Shown: positions 26,388 to 34,279 of the stretch, piece after piece
How the letters are laid out: every line of letters starts with the position of its first letter
How positions within the stretch are numbered: the stretch's first letter is position 1
Assembly: GCF_004341885.1 (NCBI RefSeq)
Contig: NZ_SLVX01000002.1
Location: 62,001 to 126,000, forward strand
Origin: Shinella granuli
Lineage (GTDB): Bacteria > Pseudomonadota > Alphaproteobacteria > Rhizobiales > Rhizobiaceae
Reading direction: 5' to 3'
DNA: 64,000 nucleotides
Position numbers and translations under genes: made by a program
Notes under the pieces: generated by a model
Seen by the model: the letters and a program-made list of their open reading frames with translations, nothing else
What the model was told of the DNA's origin: nothing
Database searches by the model: none

Positions 26388-26849
26388 TCAGCCCTCCGCT
26401 TCCTCCCGGCCGGCGCCGGCGGCTTGCCCTTCCGCCCCGTCGGCGGTCTCGTCGACGCCGAGCTGTTCCTTGATGGCGCGGCGGATCTCCTCCTCGATCG
26501 CCGACCGCGTCTCCGGCGGAAGCTGCGCAAGGCTTTCCTCTGTGAGGCCCATCGTCTCCAGCAGTTCCTTGCGCAGCCGTTCCACGGCCGTCATCCTGGA
26601 AAGCTCCATGAACTCGGCGACGAGCCCGTCGCCTTCGACCTCCGTTCTGTCGAGTTTCGCCTGGGTCAGCCAGAGCGCGTTGGCAAAGCTGGAGGAGAGG
26701 GAGGTGGTGGGGGCGACGGTCGGCACGTTGCGGGCCGAGGCGTTGCCGCCCGCCCCGTTGCCGCCGGTCTCGTTATAGAGGCTGTCCTCGCTCGCCGCGC
26801 GTGGCTTGCTGAAGGCGTAGGCGGTGTAGAGGCTACCGTCGATCTTCAT
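26388..26849 (-). CDS. Hypothetical protein, charged helical C-terminus
   Basis: 153 aa from the ATG at 26849 (MKIDGSLYTAYAFSKPRAASED). The N-terminal ~60 residues are Gly/Asn/Ser-rich and look flexible. Residues ~75-130 form amphipathic helices rich in Glu/Arg/Leu (FMELSRMTAVERLRKELLETMGLTEESLAQLPPETRSAIEEEIRRAIKEQLG), a segment seen at the C-terminus of many rhizobial proteins of unknown role. No signal peptide or membrane helix. Monocistronic, ends 41 bp before the promoter of the GNAT operon on the same strand. Confidence 0.7.
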   Translation of the reverse strand: MKIDGSLYTAYAFSKPRAASEDSLYNETGGNGAGGNASARNVPTVAPTTSLSSSFANALWLTQAKLDRTEVEGDGLVAEFMELSRMTAVERLRKELLETMGLTEESLAQLPPETRSAIEEEIRRAIKEQLGVDETADGAEGQAAGAGREEAEG

Positions 26850-27001
26850 GAAGAGGGCTCCCTGAAACGATTTTCGGGAACCCTATCCGTCACAGCTTTT
26901 GCGAGACTTGCGCCCCCGGGACTCGCCTTTGGTGCGCTCCGCATGGAAGGGCAACCGCCTCCGAAAGCCCCCTCCGGCCCCTGTGCGGTTGCCCTGCTTC
27001 G

Positions 27002-29335
27002 CTACGGCAGCGTATAGGCGATGACGTAGTCGCCCGGCTTGGTGCCGACCGAGCCGTGGCCGCCGGCGACGATCAGCACGTACTGCTTGTCGCCAACGGT
27101 GTAGGTCATCGGCGTGGCCTGGCCGCCGGCGGGAAGGCGGGCTTCCCAGAGCTGGCGGCCGCTCGTCAGGTCGTAGGCGCGCAGATAATCGTCCACGGCG
27201 GCGCCGAGGAAGGCGATGCCGCCCTTGGTAATCATCGGGCCGCCGATGCCGGGCACGCCGACCTTGAAGGGCAGCGGCAGCGGCGTCATGTCCATGACCG
27301 TGCCGTTCTTGTGCTTGTAGGCGATCTCGCCGGTGGCAAGGTTCGCGCCGGCGACATAGCCCCATGGCGGCGCCTGGCAGGGAATGCCGAGCGGGCCGAG
27401 GAACGGGCCCATGAAGACGCCGTAGGGCGCGCCCTCGTTGCGGTTGAGACCCTGTTCGGAGCCCTTCTCGTCCTGGCCCTTCGGCGGGATCTGGTCACGC
27501 GGCACGAGGCGGGAGGTGAAGGCGAGGTAGGTCGGCATGCCGAACATCACCTGCCGCTCCGGATCGACCGCGACGGAGCCCCAGTTGAAGGTGCCGAAAT
27601 TGCCGGGATAGACGAGCGTGCCCTGCAGCGAGGGTGGCGTGTAGCGGCCCTCGTATTTCAACGACAGGAAATCGATGCGGCAGGCGAGCTGGTCGAACAT
27701 GCTGATGCCCCACATGTCCTTTTCCTGCAGCGGCGGCGGCATGAAGGTGAGGCCGGAGACCGGCTGGGTCGGCGCGGTGAAATCCTCCGGGATCGCGCCC
27801 GTCGGCGCCGCCACCTCCTCGAAGGGGATGATCGGCTCGCCGGTGCGCCGGTCGAGCACGTAGATGTCGCCCTGCTTGGTCGGGCCGACGAGGGCGGGAA
27901 CGGTCGCGCCGTCCTTCGTGATGTCGATCAGCGCCGGCTGGGCCGGCACGTCCATGTCCCACAGGTCGTGGTGCACCGTCTGGCGCACCCAGCGCACCGC
28001 GCCCGTCCCGATGTCGAGCGCGACGATGGAGGAGGCGTATTTCTCCACATGCTCGCTGCGGCCCATGCCGAGCTGGTCGGGCACGCGGTTGCCGAGCGGG
28101 ATATAGACGAGGCCGAGGGCGTCGTCATAGCTGAAGACGGACCAGGAATTCGGCGAGTTGACCGTATAGACCTGCCCCTCGGGCAGCGGCGTCGTGACGT
28201 CGGGATTGCCGGAATCCCAGTTCCAGACGAGGGCGCCGGTATTGACGTCGAAGGCGCGGATGACGCCCGACTGCGACTGGGTCGAGTAGTTGTCGTTCAC
28301 CGCGCCGCCGATGATGATCTTGCCGTCGGTGATGACGGGCGGCGAGGTGGAATAGTAGTAGCCGGCCGGGTTGTAGGGCATGCCCTGTTCGAGCTGCAGC
28401 ACGCCGTTCTCGGCAAAGCCGGTGCAGACGTCGCCGGTGGCCGCGTCGAGCGCGATCAGCCGGGCGTCCGAGGTCGGCAGGTAGACGCGGGTGGCGCAGG
28501 TCGTGCCGGCGGTCGCGGCCGGATCGGCATAGTAGGTCACGCCGCGGCAGGTCTGGTGCTGGCGGTCGGGGTTCATGCCGGAGTTGGAATCGTATTTCCA
28601 TTTCTCCTTGCCGGTCGCCGCGTCGAGCGCGATCGCCCAGTTGTGCGGCGTGCACATGTAGAGCGTGTCGCCGATCTTGAGCGGCGTCACCTGGTAGGTG
28701 GTCTCGCCGACATCGTCCGGCAGCTTCACGTCGCCGGTCTGGTATTGCCAGGCGACCTTGAGCGTGCCGACATTGTCCGTGTTGATCTGGTCGAGCGGCG
28801 AATAGCGCTGGCCGTATGGCGTGCGGCCGTACTGGTGCCATTCGCCGGCCGGCACGTTGCCGCCGAGGGCGGGGGTGGCGTTGACGACGTCGGTCGGCAG
28901 GTTGCCGGCCACGTCGTGCGGGTCCTGCGTCATCGCAAAGCCGGCAACGCCGATGGAGACGAGGACGGCAACGGCAAGTGGCAGGGCCGAGGCCGGGTAG
29001 GGCGTGCCGGTGGGGCTGGAAAAGCCGAGCGGACGGCGGATGGCCGGCAGCATCAGCCACAGGCCGATGAGCACGATGACGCCGCCGCGCGGGCCGAGCT
29101 GCCACCAGTCGAAACCGACCTCCCAGATCGCCCAGCCGAGCGAACCGAGGATGACGAGGGCGTAAAGCCAGAGCGCCGCGCCGGAGCGGCGCAGGAGCAG
29201 CACGGCCGTGACGAGGAAGGCGAGGCCGGTGACGAGATAATAGGGGCTGCCGCCGAGCGATAGCAGCCACCCGCCTCCGCCCGTCAGCACCAATCCGATG
29301 ATGGCGATGAGGGCGGCGGTCAGCGTGAGCAACAT
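27002..29335 (-). CDS. gcd: Membrane-bound PQQ-dependent glucose dehydrogenase
   Basis: 777 aa from the ATG at 29335, GGAG nearby. Residues 1-140 hold five membrane helices that anchor the protein and bind ubiquinone. The periplasmic remainder is an eight-bladed quinoprotein propeller with W-motif repeats such as ALDAATGKEKWKYD and YLPTSDARLIALDAATG, and active-site sequences HNWAIAL, WDMDVPAQP and VHHDLWD. It oxidises aldoses such as glucose to gluconolactone in the periplasm and passes electrons to the quinone pool. The length and layout match E. coli Gcd. No PQQ biosynthesis genes are in the window, so PQQ must come from elsewhere on the genome or outside. Confidence 0.95.
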   Translation of the reverse strand: MLLTLTAALIAIIGLVLTGGGGWLLSLGGSPYYLVTGLAFLVTAVLLLRRSGAALWLYALVILGSLGWAIWEVGFDWWQLGPRGGVIVLIGLWLMLPAIRRPLGFSSPTGTPYPASALPLAVAVLVSIGVAGFAMTQDPHDVAGNLPTDVVNATPALGGNVPAGEWHQYGRTPYGQRYSPLDQINTDNVGTLKVAWQYQTGDVKLPDDVGETTYQVTPLKIGDTLYMCTPHNWAIALDAATGKEKWKYDSNSGMNPDRQHQTCRGVTYYADPAATAGTTCATRVYLPTSDARLIALDAATGDVCTGFAENGVLQLEQGMPYNPAGYYYSTSPPVITDGKIIIGGAVNDNYSTQSQSGVIRAFDVNTGALVWNWDSGNPDVTTPLPEGQVYTVNSPNSWSVFSYDDALGLVYIPLGNRVPDQLGMGRSEHVEKYASSIVALDIGTGAVRWVRQTVHHDLWDMDVPAQPALIDITKDGATVPALVGPTKQGDIYVLDRRTGEPIIPFEEVAAPTGAIPEDFTAPTQPVSGLTFMPPPLQEKDMWGISMFDQLACRIDFLSLKYEGRYTPPSLQGTLVYPGNFGTFNWGSVAVDPERQVMFGMPTYLAFTSRLVPRDQIPPKGQDEKGSEQGLNRNEGAPYGVFMGPFLGPLGIPCQAPPWGYVAGANLATGEIAYKHKNGTVMDMTPLPLPFKVGVPGIGGPMITKGGIAFLGAAVDDYLRAYDLTSGRQLWEARLPAGGQATPMTYTVGDKQYVLIVAGGHGSVGTKPGDYVIAYTLP

Positions 29336-29512
29336 GGGGATCTCCGTTGGTGCTGCCGGCCGGGGAGGAGGCCGACAAGACGTCCGGCTCAAGGAGGGAC
29401 GCTGGAGAAATTAGGGCAGAACCGTGGCGCTTCAATGCCGGAAAAGGAGGAGAAGGAAATTATACTTTTCTACTCATGTTTTTTGGAGGCGAGGCCGCCT
29501 TGGAAGGCGCTT

Positions 29513-29654
29513 GCCCCTCATCCGGCCTGCCGGCCACCTTCTCCCCGCAAGCGGGGAGAAGGAGATATGCCGTACCGGCTTCCTCGATCATCACCGCTTC
29601 GTAGGGCAAGTCCCCTCTCCCCGCTTGCGGGGAGAGGGTTAGGGTGAGGGGCAC
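29513..29654. repeat. RIME-like element, two inverted units
   Basis: CCCCTCATCCGGCCTGCCGGCCACC with CTTCTCCCCGCAAGCGGGGAGAAGG, then 60 bp later CCTCTCCCCGCTTGCGGGGAGAGGG with a GGTGAGGGGC edge. It lies between gcd and selO on the same strand; the rest of the 29336-29721 gap holds nothing else visible. Confidence 0.85.
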
Positions 29655-29721
29655 GTTCCCCAGGTGGTGACCTTGCCTGCAAAGGAGGGAGAAGTCCGGA
29701 AAGGCTTTCCTCCTCCGCCCC

Positions 29722-31233
29722 TCACGTCCCGCAGAAGGTCGCGGTGATCTCCTCGCCGGGCTTCGGCGGCACGGCATAGGCGGCGAAGGCCGGCTGGTCC
29801 TCGTAGGGCCGCGCCAGCACGTCGGTCAGCGCCGAAAACAGCGAGAAATCGCCATGGTCGACCGCCGCCGTCAGCGCCTCCTCGACCTTGTGGTTGCGCG
29901 GGATGAAGGCGGGGTTGACGCGGCGCATCGCCGCTGCGCGCGCCTGCGGCGTCACGGCCTCCCGCGCCAGCCGGGCGCGCCAGAGGGCAAGCCAGGGCGT
30001 GAGCGCGCCGGGCGTTTCGAGGAGGTCTTGCAGCGCGTCGTCCGCCGCATCGCCTTCGGCCGCGTCGACAAGGCGCCGGAAGGCGAGCGTATAGTCGGCC
30101 TTCTGCTCGTAGAGCGTCACGAGCAGGTCGCGGATCAGGCCCTGGTCGTCGTCCTCCTCATCCGCGCCAAGGCCGATCTTCGCCCGGATCACCGCCTTCC
30201 AATGCGCCTGGAAGCGCTCCATGAAGCGGCCGACCGCCGCATTCGCCATCTCCACCGCCTTGTCCTGGTCGTCGCAAAGAAGGGCAAGCAGCGCCTCGGC
30301 GAGCCGCGCGATGTTCCACTGGCCGATCATCGGCTGGTTGCCGAAGGCATAGCGCCCGTTGCGGTCGATGGAGGAATAGACGGTGCGCGGATCGTAGCGG
30401 TCCATGAAGGCGCAGGGGCCGAAATCGATCGTCTCGCCCGAGATCGTCATGTTGTCGGTGTTCATCACGCCATGGATGAAGCCGACGCCGAGCCATCGGG
30501 CGATGAGCGAGGCCTGCCGGTCGGCGACGGCGTCCAGCAGCGCGAGATAGGGCTGCTCCGCGCCCTTCAGCGCCGGATAGTGCCGGTCGATGACGTGGTC
30601 GGCGAGCACGCGCACGTTCTCCGTGTCGCCGCGGGCGGCGAAGAACTGGAAGGTGCCGACGCGGACATGGCTGGCGGCGACGCGGGTGAAGACGGCGCCC
30701 GGCAGCACCCGGTCGCGATAGACCGGCTGGCCGGTGGCGACGGCCGCCAGCGCCCGCGTCGTCGGAATGCCGAGCGCATGCATGGCCTCGCTGACGATAT
30801 ATTCGCGCAGCACCGGCCCGAGCGCCGCCCGCCCGTCGCCGCGGCGCGAATAGGGCGTCTGGCCGGCGCCCTTCAGCTGGATGTCGCGCCGCCGGCCGTT
30901 GCGGTCTATCACCTCGCCGAGAAGGATCGCCCGCCCGTCGCCGAGCTGCGGCACGAACTGGCCGAACTGGTGGCCGGCATAGGCCATGGCGAGCGGCAGC
31001 GAACCGGGCAGCGGCACGTTGCCGGAGAAGTAACCCGCGCCGTGCCGCTCCAGCGCATCCGCATCGAGGCCGAGCTCCCCGGCAAGCGCCCGGTTGAACG
31101 CGATGAGCCGCGGCGCCTCCACCGGGCTCGGATCGACCGGGGCGAAGAAGACGTCCGGCAGGCGCGCATAGCTGTTGTCGAAGGCAACGGGCCTGCCGTC
31201 GTCGCCGTGCTGCGGGTTGGTGGCGTTGCTCAT
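29722..31233 (-). CDS. selO: SelO-family protein adenylyltransferase (pseudokinase)
   Basis: 503 aa from the ATG at 31233, with AAGAGGATGCC ahead. Family motifs are intact: YARLPDVFF, GHQFGQFVPQLGDGRA, QLKGAGQTPYSRRGDGRA, LREYIVSEAMHALGIPTTRALA, GVMNTDNMTISGETIDFGPCAF and GNQPMIGQWNIARLAE. SelO uses an inverted ATP to transfer AMP to Ser/Thr/Tyr of other proteins, a redox-linked activity. Eukaryotic and some bacterial SelO end in a CxxU/CxxC redox pair; here the C-terminus is ATFCGT, keeping one Cys. Cytoplasmic. It is divergent from the gene at 31392. Confidence 0.93.
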   Translation of the reverse strand: MSNATNPQHGDDGRPVAFDNSYARLPDVFFAPVDPSPVEAPRLIAFNRALAGELGLDADALERHGAGYFSGNVPLPGSLPLAMAYAGHQFGQFVPQLGDGRAILLGEVIDRNGRRRDIQLKGAGQTPYSRRGDGRAALGPVLREYIVSEAMHALGIPTTRALAAVATGQPVYRDRVLPGAVFTRVAASHVRVGTFQFFAARGDTENVRVLADHVIDRHYPALKGAEQPYLALLDAVADRQASLIARWLGVGFIHGVMNTDNMTISGETIDFGPCAFMDRYDPRTVYSSIDRNGRYAFGNQPMIGQWNIARLAEALLALLCDDQDKAVEMANAAVGRFMERFQAHWKAVIRAKIGLGADEEDDDQGLIRDLLVTLYEQKADYTLAFRRLVDAAEGDAADDALQDLLETPGALTPWLALWRARLAREAVTPQARAAAMRRVNPAFIPRNHKVEEALTAAVDHGDFSLFSALTDVLARPYEDQPAFAAYAVPPKPGEEITATFCGT

Positions 31234-31391
31234 GGCATCCTCTTGCGGCGTTCTCGTCTCGTCTCCCTATAGGTAGCGACAAGCGGCCGGATTGAAAGGG
31301 CCGGCGGCGGGGCGCTCGCTTGCCGGGCCCGTGGTGCGGTGCTAGCGTCCGGCGAAAAGCCATGCCGGTTCAACAGTCGGGGTCCTGTCAG

Positions 31392-31871
31392 ATGCGTGCG
31401 CTCGCCGTCCTTTTGCTGTTGCCGTCCGTCGCCTTCGCGGAAACCTGCGGCGCCTGGAGCGCCGGCATTTCCGAGGAGGAGGAGGGGCCGGTCATGGTGG
31501 CCTCGGTCTGCGTGGGGGCCGGGGCGCGGGAAAGCAACCTCCTCCTGAAATGCGGCCCCGAAGGCCGGCTCAGCCTGCGGTTCCTCGCTGCCGCGGCGCT
31601 GGATTTCCCGCCGGGCGACGGCGGGGACTTCTCCAGCCCGCTGCGCCTTTCCATCGATGGCGAGGCCTTCGACCGGCCCGCGCATCACGAGGCGATGGAC
31701 GGCGCGATGGTCAGCGAATTCCCGATAACCGGCCCGCTGGCCGAGCGCCTCAAGGCCGGCAGGGCGCTGACGATCGCCTATCCGGCAACGGCATTCGAGC
31801 CGCTCGCCTTCCCCCTCACAGGGTCGAAGGCGGCGATCAGCACGCTGGCGGCGGCCTGCGCCGGCTCCTGA
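31392..31871 (+). CDS. Secreted hypothetical protein
   Basis: 159 aa from the ATG at 31392 (MRALAVLLLLPSVAFA signal peptide, mature end at ETCGAW); two further upstream in-frame starts would spoil the signal sequence. Three to four cysteines (ETCGAW, ASVCVG, LLKCGPEG, AACAGS) suggest disulfides in the periplasm. The pattern of short beta strands (LLLKCGPEGRLSLRFLA, PLRLSIDGEAFDRPA) recalls small rhizobial periplasmic proteins of unknown role. It precedes the caspase-fold gene by 138 bp on the same strand and may be functionally linked to it. Confidence 0.65.
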   Translation: MRALAVLLLLPSVAFAETCGAWSAGISEEEEGPVMVASVCVGAGARESNLLLKCGPEGRLSLRFLAAAALDFPPGDGGDFSSPLRLSIDGEAFDRPAHHEAMDGAMVSEFPITGPLAERLKAGRALTIAYPATAFEPLAFPLTGSKAAISTLAAACAGS

Positions 31872-32009
31872 CGCCCGTTGCCGGCCGGCATGGAATTTCA
31901 CGGCCTTCTGAATAAGCGGGCGGCGCCGTCCGTCCCCTTCTTCAGGCATGCATTGGGTGAGCGAATGTCCGGTTGCCGGCGAGCCGGGACCGTGTCTCGG
32001 GAGGGTATC

Positions 32010-34079
32010 GTGCAGCGGAATGTCCATCGGTGGATCGCGGCGCTTGCCGCCTGTCTTCTTCTCCTCGCCGCGCCGGCCGCCATCGCCGCCGAACGCTACG
32101 CGCTCCTCATCGGCAATGCCGAATACGAGGATGCCGAACCGCTGGAGAACCCGCTCAACGACATCGACCTCGTCGGCGAGGCGCTGGAGCGGGTGGAGTT
32201 CGACGTGACGCGCGTCACCGATGCCGACCATCTCGGCATGCTCTCCGCGCTCAACAATTTCACGCGGCTGGCGGAGAAGGCGGAGGACCCGGTGCTCTTC
32301 GTCTATTTCTCCGGCTATGCGGTGCAGATCAACGGCGACAATTTCCTGCTGCCGGTCGATGCCTCCGGCCGCACCGTGACGGGCCTGCGCAACCGCTCGC
32401 TGCCCGTCTCCGAGATCACGAAGACGCTGCGCGGGCTCGGCAAGGGCCTCAAGGTCGTGCTCTTCGACGCGGCGCATGAAAACCCGTTCCTCACGCTGCG
32501 CGACATCCCGGACGGGCTTGCCGAGCCGAAGGACGCCGAGGGCGTGCACTATGCCTATGCCGCCGCGCCCGGCACCGCCTACGACTACGAGGGAACGCCG
32601 ATCAGCCCCTTCGCCTCGGCCTTCGTCGATGCGATCAGCATTCCCGGCATCGTGCTGGAGGAGGCCTTCCGCAAGGTCGGCGAGATCGTCAAGGAGCGCA
32701 GCAAGGGCCGGCAGGAGACCTGGCAGAGCGATGCCGACTACGGCAAGTTCGCCCTGAGCCCGAAGGACGACAAGGTCGACGAGGCCGAGATCGCCTTCTA
32801 CGAATTCGCCGCGCTCGCCGACAACCGCGAGGCCTACGACCGCTATCTCGGCCGCTACCCCGAGGGCGTCTTCGCCTATGTCGCCAAGCGCAAGATCGAC
32901 CTTCTCGCCGGCCGCTTTTCCCGCGACCACGAGGATGGCGGCGAGATGCCCTATCTGACGGTCTCCAACGACCGGCGCGATCCCTGCGGGCGCATCACCT
33001 TCGGCGATTACGCGCAGGACCGCCGGCTCTCCGACGTCTACAAGGACGGCCAGCTTGTGCTGATCGACGTGCGCTTCTGGTATCCGCCGGAAGGCTGCGA
33101 CTATCTCTCCTACTTCACGACCGTCTATTCGCACGAGCGGCTGCGCAACGTCATCACCGCGGCGAGCATCCCCGAGCGGCGCATCTATGTCGCGAGCCGG
33201 GACGATCTCAGTCCCAGCGAGGAACGCGCGATCTACGACTATTTCGACGAGGATCGCCGCGGCTACGCGCAATCCCTGATGTTCCGCGCGATCAACGAGG
33301 AACGCCGCCACAGCCTCGGCATCGCGATCAAGACACCGGACGACAGGGCCCGCGAATATGTCGACGAGGTGGAATGCGGCGACGGGTGCCTGCGCGTGCG
33401 CGGCCTCGTGCGCCTGCGCGACAACAGCGTGCGCGCGCTGGAGGACTACGAGTTCGACTTCGTCGACGTGCGCCGCCTCGGCCTCTACGACAAGTACCGC
33501 GCCGCGCTGCGCGACTTCCCGGAGGACGAGCATGCGGGGAGCAGTGATGTCGCCCTGGGTGTGAAGGCGGACGACTATGCGGCGGCGGGCGGCGCCGTGA
33601 GCCACGAGACGAACGCCTATGGCGAAACCGCCGCCTCCGGCCATGACGACGGCTACGGCAAGGACGCCGACCCCTACCGCGCCGTGCGCACGGTCGGCGG
33701 CTGGGAGGTCGTCGCCGACTTCTCCGGCGACCGCTTCCTGAACTGCCGCGCCACGCGCCGCGGCGAGGGCGGGCGCCACGCCGCCTTCCGCTGGTACGAC
33801 GACGGCCACGTCACCTTCGGCTTCCAGGACACGGCCTACGACTACCGCGACGACTATACGAGCGATGCGCGATACTGGATCGACGACGGCGAGGGCTACG
33901 ACATCAAGGGCAAGGCCTACGGCCGCAGCGAGATCGCCTACGACCTCGGCCGCGATCGCTCGGTGATCGACGCGCTGAAGCGGGGCAACCACATCCGCAT
34001 CGGCGACGTGCGCACGAGCCTGAAAGGGTCCAGCGCCATGCTGAGCGATCTGCAGGCCTGCGTGGCGGCGTTCCGGTAG
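32010..34079 (+). CDS. Secreted caspase-fold protein lacking the catalytic dyad
   Basis: 689 aa from a GTG at 32010 behind GGGAGGGTATC; residues 1-26 are a signal peptide ending AAIAA. Residues ~27-250 are a peptidase C14 (caspase p20-like) domain: RYALLIGNAEYEDAEPLENPLNDIDLVGEAL is the standard start. The catalytic His site reads FVYFSGYAVQ (GYA instead of GHG) and the catalytic Cys site reads VVLFDAAHEN (DAAH instead of DACR). Both dyad residues are therefore gone, so peptidase activity is unlikely. The C-terminal ~430 residues are acidic, Tyr/Asp-rich and unrecognised, with tandem SH3-like/beta segments (DDYRDDYTSDARYWIDDGEGYDIKGKAYG). A scaffold or binding role in the periplasm is an inference. 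Confidence 0.85.
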   Translation: MQRNVHRWIAALAACLLLLAAPAAIAAERYALLIGNAEYEDAEPLENPLNDIDLVGEALERVEFDVTRVTDADHLGMLSALNNFTRLAEKAEDPVLFVYFSGYAVQINGDNFLLPVDASGRTVTGLRNRSLPVSEITKTLRGLGKGLKVVLFDAAHENPFLTLRDIPDGLAEPKDAEGVHYAYAAAPGTAYDYEGTPISPFASAFVDAISIPGIVLEEAFRKVGEIVKERSKGRQETWQSDADYGKFALSPKDDKVDEAEIAFYEFAALADNREAYDRYLGRYPEGVFAYVAKRKIDLLAGRFSRDHEDGGEMPYLTVSNDRRDPCGRITFGDYAQDRRLSDVYKDGQLVLIDVRFWYPPEGCDYLSYFTTVYSHERLRNVITAASIPERRIYVASRDDLSPSEERAIYDYFDEDRRGYAQSLMFRAINEERRHSLGIAIKTPDDRAREYVDEVECGDGCLRVRGLVRLRDNSVRALEDYEFDFVDVRRLGLYDKYRAALRDFPEDEHAGSSDVALGVKADDYAAAGGAVSHETNAYGETAASGHDDGYGKDADPYRAVRTVGGWEVVADFSGDRFLNCRATRRGEGGRHAAFRWYDDGHVTFGFQDTAYDYRDDYTSDARYWIDDGEGYDIKGKAYGRSEIAYDLGRDRSVIDALKRGNHIRIGDVRTSLKGSSAMLSDLQACVAAFR

Positions 34080-34095
34080 GGGCGAAGCTGCAACC

Positions 34096-34257
34096 GCCCC
34101 TCATCCGCCTGCCGGCACCTTCTGCCCGCAGGCGGGGAGAAGGGATTTGCTGCACTGGTTTCCCACCAGGAGGAGATGGTCGAATGCAGGAAAGCCTCAC
34201 GGCTTGCTTCCTTCTCCCCGCTTGCGGGGAGAAGGTCGCGGCAGCGGGATGAGGGGC
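34096..34257. repeat. RIME-like element, two inverted units
   Basis: CCCCTCATCCGCCTGCCGGCACC with a slightly degraded CTTCTGCCCGCAGGCGGGGAGAAGG, then the inverse CTTCTCCCCGCTTGCGGGGAGAAGG with GCGGCAGCGGGATGAGGGG. It fills the gap between the convergent caspase-fold and oligopeptidase genes. Confidence 0.85.
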
Positions 34258-34279
34258 TAAGCCCTTTCCCGGACCGCCA

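Noticed and set aside
29722-31233. A selenocysteine site at the C-terminus of SelO
   Set aside because: The C-terminal sequence ends with an ordinary Cys codon and a normal stop; there is no in-frame TGA with a SECIS-like hairpin.
31230-33992. A 920-codon open frame opposite the caspase-fold gene
   Set aside because: Val/Ala/Glu-rich antisense artefact; the plus-strand gene has a signal peptide, ribosome site and a recognised domain.
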